A stretch of 64,000 bases of DNA from Chimonanthus salicifolius (Eukaryota; Streptophyta; Magnoliopsida; Laurales; Calycanthaceae): contig CM023539.1 in assembly GCA_013350335.1 (NCBI GenBank), forward strand, positions 44,564,631 to 44,628,630. Direction: 5' to 3'. The notes below the pieces were generated by a model. It worked only from the letters and a program-made list of their open reading frames with translations, ran no database searches and was not told where the DNA came from. Numbering within the stretch: position 1 is the first letter of the stretch; the number at the start of each line of letters is the position of its first letter. The position numbers and the translations under genes were made by a program. Below are positions 49,901 to 62,100 of this stretch, piece by piece.

Positions 49901-52900
49901 GAAAGGACCCTACACCACTAAGCAAAAACTTGAAATTCATTGTCAAAGTTCAGCCAAAAATGAAAAAACAAAACCAATTAACCAATACTGCAAGTAAAAA
50001 AACATATATAAAGTCGACAAGTTGAGGTAGTAAATTAAGAGTGTCTCATTCGTGATTAGAGGTTGGACTTGTATAAGAGTAACCTTACATAAGTACAACC
50101 TTACATAAGCTATACACGACTGTACAACCTTACATAAGTAGTAACCAACGCTCAAAGAAAGACATTCAAAAAGAAAAAGCACCCCTTTTCCAATACACCC
50201 TAACCCAAAGGTCATAGTTTAGATGAATTCCACCACTGACTTCCTCTTTTGTCTAGCAATCTTCAATAGGAAATCAGCCACGCAATTTCTAGAGTGCCCA
50301 ATATGACTGAATAGGATGCCTCTCTCCCTAATAATGTTCACCAATCTCCAAGAGGGATTCTTCCTACCATTAGTCCAAGCGATAGAATTAGCTGAATCAC
50401 CCTTGACAACTAGATTGTCATTCTCATGCTTTACCCAAAGGTGCATCGCTCTTTGAATCTCAAGTTGTTCTGCCTCGACACCATAGTTCTTGTAGGCTCA
50501 GTGAAAACTAGCAGCATCATTCACCTATCATCGTGAACACACCCCTATCTCAGTCAGGCCAAGCTTTCCCTAGTGGCTCCATCCACATTAAACTTTTGAA
50601 AACCTAGGTTGAGCTTCATCCAAGTAACTCTCCTCCTCTTTTTCTTTTTCTCCACCTAATGCAAAGCATAAATATAACAATTGCTTATTGTTTTTTTTTT
50701 AATTTAGTAATTTCTATTTTTATGTAATTGTTTTTTTTTATTAGGGTTAGTTTAGTAATAGTTTCCTTTTATTTTATTTTTAGTAATGCAAAGTTTATAA
50801 AGCCTTTTAGCCTTTTGTGGCATTCCATCGAATGAATGAAATAAAGATTTACCTTTGCCTCTTCCACATGGTTGTGGCGGTATGAATCCACGGATTTTGG
50901 CATGAAGCCAGGCGAGAAGCCCTCCAGGTACTGCTCCTATCTTCTTCTTCTCTTCTCTTTTGTTTTCTTTAGCCTTCTGCAACCCAGAAATCCCCTTCCC
51001 TGCCCTGCCGCCCCTTCTTCTTTGATTCACAAGTTTCGCCCACCTCTCCATACCCCTCCTAGGTTCGCCCCCTCTCTAAATCCCTTCCTGTGCCTTCGTT
51101 TCACCCAAATACATACCCCTTTGACTGCCATTACCTCCAAAGTCCCTCTCCCAGCTTCCGCGATCCCTTTTGTTCCTTCCTCTCTTCCGCCCTTGGCCCT
51201 TTTGTTTGAAATTCCATTCGTACCCCCCATCTTTTAATTCCAAAAGTTTCCTTTCTTTTCCTTACCACCGTGACCTATCTTTACCTAAGCCCATCTTTCT
51301 TTGAATTCCATCCGTATCCCCCTTTGATTCCAATTGAAACACAGTATCATTAATTCATGTGCATATTCAATTCATTTAATACATTACCTTTGAAGTCCAT
51401 TATTCTCATTAACACATTATATTCATAGAATTTGTATGATTGTATGTGGTAAATTTATATTATTTAATTGCATATATTAATTTGAATTTAGTTTCAGCCC
51501 TTTTAGATTTATGGTGCATTATTTTCATCCTTTTAATCTCTAAGGACCACATTTAGGCATTTAGGGTTACCCTATCCCTTGTCATGTGTCACCGCCCTCC
51601 CATTGAGAGACAAAAATCCTCCAAGGAGTAATCCACAAACTCCTTACACATTGATAACCAACCTATTAGGCTCCCCTTTGCCTTCTCAAAAACCTCCTCT
51701 ATGTCTCCCTCCTTTGAAAACCCTATTATTCCTCTTCCTCCATACTGACCACAAGATCACAACTGGGATGAACCTCCATGCCACTCCCCTCTTCCCAACA
51801 AAAGGACCACTACACCACTCGGATATGATGCTCCTTACATTCCCGCCTAAGACCCAAGAGCAACCCATCAAACTTAGAAACCTATCCCACACGCCTTTGG
51901 TGAATCTACAACTACATATCAAATGGTCAATTGATTCCTCTTGTAGCCCACCTAGATTTATCTCATGTTGTTGTAGTAGACAATACACATTCCTCAAACT
52001 TCTAATTTTAGAAGTTGTTCATTGATATCAACAGCATATCATGAGATCAAGTGTTCTTTTTTATGCTTTTTAAGGCCAACTTAACATATGGGCTAATCCA
52101 ATTCAAATCGGCCAGATGTTGCTTTCCTTTAGGATACTTGTATATTTGTAGAATGAAATTAAATCATGCAAAAGACCAAAAAAAAGCAACTAGTGGTTGT
52201 TGGATCAAGAGTTTAAGCATCGTACTATGATCCATACTAGATTCTAACTCCTATGGTTGAAGCAACTTAGTAGGAAGGGGTTACTCCTATTCCAATGCCT
52301 TTTTCTTTCTTTTTTGAAAGGTATTCAAATGTATCCTAACAATGAATTGGTTGTTGACATATTCTTTCCTTAGCTCTACGAAGCATATTGAGGTGAATTA
52401 TCACCTCAATCACCTATCAGAAAAATAAATAAATAAATTACCATTTCATGTGGGAGATGATGCACATAAAAGGATCAACTGAGAATACTAAGCCAACCAT
52501 AGTAGTCAAGGCACAACTCAGTCAAGGTGGCAAGAGATCCTAGAGCCTAAGGCACAAGGTGCATGTCCAATCACATGCCTAATTTTGCCAGACAGTTGCA
52601 TGAAATATGTATTCATATATACACATTCATTAATTTGTCTTTATCACATAAATATTAACAAAATACTATTTTATACAGTTAAAGAACCAAAATACATGGG
52701 CAATGGGGCTTCTAAACATGTTTTGTACCTAAGTATTACTAGCTCTAATTCATATTAACAAAAATATATAACTGTTATTTAGGAAAAAAAAACCAAAAAA
52801 AAAGGGAGGCTTGTTATTCCAAAAAAAAAATCTAAAAATCTAGGCTTAACTAAGGTGAGCTGAACTGAGAGCTAAGAGAGGTGCAAAATAGGTCTAGAGC

Positions 52901-55900
52901 CTAAGCACGACTTTCACTACTATAAGGGTAATGGAGATTATAATCTGCAAGACCACCTAGACATATGCCAATCATGGGAAAGGGGTCTCATGGATTGATT
53001 ATCAACATTCAGCCACACTAGTACTAGCAAGAGTCCAATTTGAGGGACCCAAAATCCGCAGGCACAGAAAAGTGTGACAAGTTATGGGTGTCTCAATCAT
53101 CAGCCTTATTGATCAGGGTCTGATTTGAGCAGCCCCATTGGACAGGGTATGATTTGAGCAGCTTAAAAATTATAACCATATGAGGGGTTGTTTTTTCAGG
53201 TGTGTTGATACAATGATTGTTATCAGACATATGGATGTCAAATTAAACGCACACCAGTTCATGGAGGCTAGCGTGTCTCAATGGGTTAGATTGATCACTG
53301 AGAAGCCCACGTGAAAACATTCTACTTTGCTTAAGGTATCAAGTGAGGCCACAAAGGCATGAGATTTTTACAAGCATGATGGACCCATTTGATAATGGGT
53401 GAAGTTAAGTGGCATATCCTAAGCGCAAACCATCTCCTCACAAACGGGGAAACATATGAGTTATGTGCACACCGAAAGTTAGTTCCATCCCAGTAACTAA
53501 CTATGCTAGCCATCAAATAAGCCATGAAATTCAACAAGAAAAACTAGTGACAATTTACCAAAGTTGGATGGAGCTGCATTTTGGGAAAGCATGTAAGCCA
53601 CATGCTCCCATAGCATGATGGAACCTATGATCCAATGAATAAAGATACAGGTATGGATAGGGATATCGGAATAGGGATACCACACTCCATTTTTCCAAAA
53701 GCCAAAACACGGATGCAAGTATAAATCCCTTTTGCAATATATTTGCACATAACTTTTATGATTTTTATTTGAAATATTTTACCATAATATTGTTTCAGTA
53801 TTTCTCTTTTTTTAAAAGGTAACTTCATTAATTAGAAAAGAGGGAAACACATACAAAACAGCAAAAACCAAAGCAAACACAAAGACAAAGGCCACCCCCC
53901 AAAATTACATATAATTATTTACAATTTCCGATGACAAAGTCACACCCTGACGAGCCAACTCATCTGTCCTCTAAATTTGCGAATCGGAGAACTCAAGAGA
54001 CTTAATAACCATAAGCCTCAATGGAATGACGAATCTTATCAACTTTATCCAAACAAGACCGTGGAGAAAGAGATCCTGAGGCCCAAGCAACAACAATCTT
54101 AGAATCACCTTCTAAGATACTCCTAACCACCCCTAACTCTTCCAACACCACAAAACCTCTCCATAAAGCATTTAACTCCAAATCAAGCACAGAACCATTC
54201 AGAAGAGGGCCTGCAAAAGAAAATAAGATGCCACCAGAACCGTTACGAATGATTCTCCCATAACCTGCTAAGCCAAGATCATGAACACAACTTCCATCAA
54301 AATTAAGCTTAAACAAACACATCTCTGGAGGAGACGTTTAAGCCTATCTCTGGAGGAGACCAAGCAACAGATCTCACTAGATCAGGCTGAAAAGTAATAT
54401 GATCCATTGAATCCTAAACCCTGCAAATATCTAAAATGTTAATGCCACGAAACTTTCCAGACCCCACCAGCCACCAAGCAACACTTTATAACTTCAATAC
54501 ATAGGACTCTTCACCTTTAAAGGCCATGGAATTCCTTTTCCACTAAATTGACCACACTATACTCATAACAGTCGTTGGCCAAAGAGTTCTTTGAAAAGAA
54601 CTACCAGAATAGAATTCTTCATTAAAAATACATACCAAGCCTTCGGCCATAAGCAAAACTACAATGAACAAGAAGATGATTGAGAGTCTCTTCATCGGCC
54701 AAGCAAAGAGGACAAGCATTAACAATAAGCATTCAACGTAATTGCAAATTATCAATCGTCAAGATCTTCTCCATTCCTACCAACCATCCAAAGACCTTCA
54801 CCTTGAAAGGAACACCACCTTTCCAAATTTTCGAATTCATCCGAGGCATGTCACCAACACATATCAATTTAATACAGAAAGACTTAACTGAAAAAATCTC
54901 ATGAGGGTTAGGATCCCAGATACACCTATCATCACCACTTCCCACAACAAATACATTACTCAAGTGGGGCATTAAGGAAAGTCACTCCTCCAGCATCCAA
55001 TCCTCCAAAGGTCTTCTAAACAAAGGACACCAAACAACCTTACCCTAATGGAGATCAAAACACACCCTAACCTTAGCTTCTTTGTCAACAACGAGGGAAA
55101 AGAAAATAAGAAAATGGAAAGCCAAAAGAGCATGACCCAACCATCTATCCTTCCAGAAGAAAACATCTGATGCAATACAAAAGACTAGGGTAACCCTAAA
55201 TACCTAATGTGGTTATGAAAAGATTAAATGGTATAAAAATAATGCACCTAATTCTAAAATGAGCTGAAATTAATTAATCAATTAATACTTGCAATTAATT
55301 AATATAAAATTTACCACACATAATGATGCAAATACTAAAATATAATGTGTTTAATGGGAATAAAGGGAAATTAAGCAACTCATCAATCCCCACGAATATC
55401 GGGTCAAACAGTCAAGGTCTGGGTTATACAGTTGCTTATTTGGTTATTAAACTGGTTACTTAGGTACATGGGTATAACTTGGGTTTCGATTGAAACAGAA
55501 AAGGGGAATACGAATGGACTATGTTCGGACAGCGAAAATGCGAGAGACAGTAGCGATGGAAGCTGAAGAAAAAGGAGGGAAAATGGAGAGGTTTCGCAGG
55601 AAGAAGAAGGCTAGGGGAATCCAATGGGGATGGCGACAGCAGATCTGAGGCTTGGGACAGTTTGCGGTAAAGCCAGATGGGAGAGGGCAACAAGGCCAAA
55701 GGGATCTGGGAGAGGCGATGGGCTGATAGGGGTATAGAGGGTGGTGGAAAAAGGCAGGGCTGAATATGGGATGATGGCGATGGTTAGTGAGCCCAAAAAG
55801 GGGTGGCGGAAATAGGGGAAAGACAAGGGAGGGGTTGCAGAGAGGGTACGGCAGCAGTAGAGGAATTTTGGGGGTCACAGCAAGGGGAAAAATAAAAGAG

Positions 55901-58900
55901 GAAAAAGGGAAGGAAAAAGGTAGAGAAGAGAGATAGAAGAAAGAGAGAGAAAATAGAAGTACCTACATATGGAGGAGGAAGCTTCTCACCTTCCCTTGGC
56001 TTCTCGCTGTGCCGTGCCGTGCCTTCTCGCCGACTTTGGATTTTTACCAAAGCAGTACCGTTGCTCAATGCACAAGATGCATAGTGTCGAAACTTTCAAT
56101 ATTATTTCATCATTAAGCCCTAATGAGGCTTAAGGAGTATTTATACAAATCATATGAGAAAAAGACCAAAATACCCCTAATACAATAATGACTAAAATAC
56201 CCTCAAGTGTAAAAGACAAAATAACCTGAAATAAAATATAAAAATACACCAAGAGATAACTAATAAATAAGTAAATCAATTTAATGCTCTAATCAGTCCA
56301 ATGCTCCACATCAACATCATTACTAGAGTAAGTCCGATACCTGATACAAGAGTCACAGAGCAAAGAAATTGAAAAGACGCCCTTCCAAAAAGCAAAGAAT
56401 CTTCTATTAGCAGCAGTAACCCACCATCCTGAGTTGTTCAACCTGTGCTTTTGAAATACAATAAGCTTCCATAAACCATCTGAAGAATTCCCCAATCTCC
56501 ACAACCACTTCCCAAGAGAGCAATATTGAAAAGACGAATAGGCCTAATACCAAGCCCACCTTCCTTCACTGATTTACAAACCTGGGACCAGGAGATCAAA
56601 TGAAACTTTCTTTTATCCTTGTCATCTTGCCATAAGAAATTCTTCTAAATACTCTCCATCTTGTTAACAACAACAACTGGACATTTAAACACACTAAAAA
56701 AAACAAGGAGACTAGAAAGGACATACTTAATTAAAGTAATCCTACCACCAATCGACAAATACTTTCCTTTCCATAAGGATAACCTTCTCTCCATTTTTTC
56801 AATAACCTTATCCCAACAGTACTTACTTGATTTACCCTTACAAAGAGGAAGACCAAGGTAAGAAGACGAGAAAGAAACAACTCTACAGCCCAACAGTGAT
56901 GCCAACTCCACACACAAACTGTGATCCACATTGACCCCCATAAATTCACTCATATGAAAATTAATCTTCAACCCTGAACACATCTGAAACTATAAAAGAA
57001 TAGCCCAAACCGTCCTCAACTCCTCTTCTTCAGCCTTAAGGAACAAAATAGTATCATCAGCGTACTAAAAGGCACAACTGTTCATTTTGCAAAGACCAAG
57101 AATTTTTAAAACCCTTTCTTTGTAAAATGTCTTAATATAAAAGTATAATAAAATCATTAAAGAATATAATGCAAAGCATCCTATGTTTGACACAATACAT
57201 AGAGCATATAATAGTATCTAGATATCTTGGGATGAAATTGTTGGGCCCCATAGACATGTCCTGTATCCAGATCTAAAATCCACTTCACCTATTAGTAAAT
57301 AAGCCCCCATCATTCAAGACTCTGTGCCGAGACTCAGAGGGGACAGGATTGTAATTGTGGAACTATTAATAATCCTCCTTAATTCAGAAAAAGATACTTC
57401 CATGGCCCCATAAAAACTGTCACGAGACAAATGTCAAGATGTTGGCAATACAGTCCTACCCTATCATGCTGGCTACCAAAGGTTTGTTTTCAGAATGGAA
57501 ATAAGTTCCAACAAAGACGGCCAGTTTCAGTAGGCTGATCATGGATTTTCTGGGATCTACTATCCTATCATTTCCTAGGCATTTATCAGGTTTCACTCCA
57601 ATGAAACTGAAGTTTATGCGCTTGTAAAGTTAGAGGTTATTAGATAAGCTGCAAGGATTCTGAGTGAATGAGAAGGGTAGCTTTTTCATGCAATACAATG
57701 GGCTTCAAAAAGCAAATACAACACTTGAAAATTGTTGATTACGTTGTAGAGAGCATTATCCTTCCATGGAAATTGTCAACCAAATGCATTACAAAGATCA
57801 GAACTGATATATGGCAAAACAGCAACTTGAGACAATCGTTTTGTCAGGTTTTCACCTCTTTTCTTCTTCACTTACCAGTTTTGTCATCTATTCTCTCTTC
57901 CCTCATCTATCCTCTCGTCCCACCTCAATAATGACTGTTGAATTGCATTCTCAGAAATAATTACTGGTGATTTATTTTTGGAAAAAAAAAAAGGAAGCCA
58001 TTCATAATTCACCAAAAGCTGTAAATTTTCAACAAATCAATCCATTCTACATAAGTTGGCATAAACTAATCACTTTCAAAAGAATTAGAGACATTCAGGA
58101 AAACATTCAATATAGTATTTTTGTAGAGGAACAGATGCCAAAGGGACAAATTCCTTCTCAAGCAACTATTCTCCTAAAGATTATGCACAAACAAGATTGA
58201 TCAAGAAAATGTGAGAAACTCCAAGTGCAAAACTGAAGCTTCCTGCAGACTATAGAATGGTTCGCCAGGCAAAACATCTCCAAAAGATATTTCAGATATT
58301 TGGACGTATCTCATAGAAGTACAAGACAAGCAAAAATAACTCATGGATCAGAACAAGATTTTCAGAACATACCACTATGTCTCCATTACGTAGAGAGCAG
58401 CATCTGACAGAATCTCTTGCCATTCCACCAGATGCATTACCATTGAAACCTCCTCTATCAACAACAGCATTGATATGAGAACCTTTACCAGAGACCTTGT
58501 CAGTTCTTATGTCACTCTTACTGATGTTCCCCCCCACAGCATCAGAATCCAATGAACATTCTGGTACACTTTTTTTCGACCAAAGTGGTTCATCAGAATC
58601 AGCGATCCTAACAAAGAAATGTGAGTTCTTAAATTTTTCCAATAGTGTTTCAATCTGTTTTTTGTGGTCTTCCATTCGAAGAAGAGTTTCACTTGCAGAA
58701 ATATCTTTTTTTATATCAATCTTATCCACGGATGAAGTGGTTTCCCCACTAGCTTCAAAAATTTCACCTGCAGGTGCATGATGCCCGCTATTCAAATCCA
58801 CACTTTCCATCACAGAATCAGAGTCAGTTGGCATGACTTCTGCTCTTTGCTCTGAGTTTTGTTCAAGAATGCCATTTTTACTCATCACTGCAGCAACCCT

Positions 58901-59075
58901 AAATGGAGTTATAATTTCTGTATCCTGCTTGGGTGCTGATAGACACACAAGTATGTGAAGCTGTTCTCCTGGCAGGGAAACATGATCAAATTACCACTGT
59001 CATATTTCTAAAAGGAGGACGAGGAGAAGTCACCTCAGTAACAAAAGCAACACAAGTAACAAAGATGTCATCAGT

Positions 59076-59139
<64 letters not shown>

Positions 59140-62100
59140 GGTATCAACAAGGTACAAACAGAAAGTTCAACAAGAACATTCAAAAAGAGAGAACTACCTG
59201 GGAAAATGAAGGAGCGATCCAAGGGGTGAAAAGAAAGTATGTCCGTTGCATCACTCCAAGTTTTCAGGAAGCGGCTCTGCACAAGAATTAGAAAGGTGAT
59301 TCATTAGATGATAAAAAATAAGAAATTAAAAAAAAAAAAAAAAAGGCCAAATCAAAATCTGTAAACTCTTTTACCCCAAACAACTTCTATAAAACCAAAA
59401 GATACATCAAACAGTCATATATAAAAATCCCTCACACCACTAGCAATTGACTTTCTTTCTTCCTCCTTTGATCATAACACACCTTAAATAGGTAAATGAT
59501 GAAAAAAATAACTCTCTCACAAAAAAAGAAGAATAAGAATCTCATAAAACTACACTAAAAAAGAAGACAGGACCACAAACTACTAACTCATAAATCAATC
59601 CATCTTCTAAAACATTATTCATGCCCTCAACAGAATCATTTGAAAATCAATTCTTCATCCCCTTATCTTTCCCTCCTCTCTCCTTTCCCCTCCTAAGCCA
59701 GCTTCCCTGATTCATTCTATTTTCAAATTTGTGGCTATTATAATTATACTACAGAAAGGATTTCCTATTAGCTTTTTTCCCCATACTAAAAAATCTTAAT
59801 AACAAAACCTTATTCAAAGAGAATCTTCAATGAATGCCTTGTGGCACCAACTTGTGATCAATCAAAACCCTTTCACAAGAACAAAAGTCCCCTACCCTGC
59901 TCTTCCTCCAACCACCATACCTCCTCTTTCAAGATTGTATATGTTTGCACCATCCTACCTATATATGCATGGACTTTCAATTCTGAATCCCCTTCAATGT
60001 TCAGTGGTCTGTCTCACTTGGTAGTTCAGTTATCTTAACCATGGATGATCGCCAAGGGTACCTCAAGATTTTCGGTCACCATTTGGAGCCTTTGATGAGA
60101 GCGTAATAATAGGGTATTCAAAGCTGTGCAGGAAGCCCTCAAGAAGTCAGTGCTAGGATCAAGGTCAAATGTGTTGCTTGGGCCGCATCCCTTCAGGAGT
60201 TCCAGAACTTTTCCATTTTTGACATCTCTAAAGCTTGGAAAGAGTGCATTGGCTTGTCATAGCCTTCGAGTTTTGTTTTTGGAGATGGGTGTATGGGGTT
60301 CTGGGCTTTCAAGTTTTTTTGTTCTGTTTGTACTTTTTCTGGTGCATTTCTGGTGCCCTTTTGTAATGACCCAGGTTAACAAAATGGTTCTGGGAATAAG
60401 AGGATATATGAATCGTACAATTTTACAATTTTCGGTTCACGATTCACACCTCTAGAACAATTTCGATACGATTCGAGTTTGATAACATTGGGTAAAATTG
60501 GAGAATGCCATACACTTAGAGCATTGGGAATATTTGTAAAATTTCATGCTCAAAAGGTGTGTGATAATATGTTTGAGTGAATGTTGCCTTGTGCACATTC
60601 CAATGTATAGTTGAGTAAGGTTATGGTTTGACCTCTTTATGCCTATGTGTGATTGATGTGAATATATTGTATCAGATACATATGTATGAGTTTTCCAAGT
60701 TCCCTATGATTACATGTTTACTATAATTGAGAATTCATAAAATGCAATGTACATGCTAAGAAAGCCTTATTTGATTTCCCCAAAGTAAAAATATGATCAC
60801 TCCCCAATGTCAACCCAAATGTGAAAATAATGAACTACGGTTGATCTGATCCACTATGTAGTACGTAGGCAACTGAGAGCATTGTGCCTCAGTTCGATCA
60901 AAAGATGCATTATGTCATCCATTTATATTAAGGATAATGTAAGATGTTGAGCAAATGTGAAGGATATAAAGGGATTGGTGGGATATATCTTTCCTAATAT
61001 AGACCCTAATGCTAGATGTTGGATCTCTCGAAGGCGGCCCGAAGAGGTTATAATGCCTTGGGAGTTTCGATATGATGAGGCATATATATTTGTAACTCGA
61101 GGAAAGCCTAGAGTGGCTAGAAAACTGTGAAAATTCTTAAGATGGACAGATGAGGACTTTGGCACTGAGATGTATGTGACTAGATCACTTGATTATATTG
61201 AGACGTGGTAAGGGTACGTCCCTCAAGTGATGATTATATTGAGACGTGGTATAGGTGTGGCCCTCACGTGATATTGATGATTGAGACGTGGTATGGGAGC
61301 GTCCCTCACGTGATTTTAATTATATTGAAGCGTGGTATGGGTGCGTTCCTCACGTGATATTGATGATTGAGACGTAGTATAGGTATGTCCCTCACATGAT
61401 ATTGATAACGTTATGCCTCAGTCCGTTGAAAAAGGAAACGTAGATCATTGTGTCTCAACTTTGTACAGTTAAAAGGATGAGATAAGTATATAGATTCCAT
61501 GACTAAGGCCTAGAATAGTCGTGAGACCGTGGGAGCCTCGATATGAACATACGGAGACTGTGGCATTGAGATGTATATGTGACTTGGTCACTTGATATTG
61601 AGACGTTGTATGGGTACATCCCTCACGTGATTATGATGGTTGACTGACCGTTCCAGAGAGATATTCGGGACAGTGGGGTCGGCTACTGAGACTTAGTCTC
61701 GTAGGGTTGCAGTCGACGAGTAGATCCCTCACATGCTAAACGCTGGAGGGCGCTCTCACGGATATTTAGCACACTTGATGCACAGAGCTAGATACTATTT
61801 TACCCCATGGGGGTGGTGATAGCTTCGTTAGATGCGGTTCAACCGCCTTAAAGCTTGACTGAATCACCCATGGAGGTGAAGGGATGCAGGGCGAGGTAAA
61901 CTTGATCACGTCAGTCGTGGGTCTCCCGCTTAGTAAGTCATGGGCCCTAAGTCTTATTAGGGGTCATGATATATTTATGATATAATATGATGATTTGATA
62001 TTGTTGCGACAATCACGTAGTGATTCATTCGATTGTTGTTCCTACGAATAAAAGATCTCATGGTAGATGATGTGCCCCTGGATTAGTTATGCCCATGGAT

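Noticed and set aside
51579..52025. 148-aa plus-strand frame
   Set aside because: Antisense of the L1 zf-RVT region, whose minus-strand frame has the real motifs.
52500..52925. Possible hAT-like MITE (tagtagtcaaggc ... actacta ends)
   Set aside because: End similarity is short and no 8-bp target duplication could be found.
55460..56068. Overlapping Pro/Ser-rich minus-strand frames
   Set aside because: They lie in the GC/TC-rich middle of a non-autonomous element; three frames are open at once, which indicates composition and not coding.
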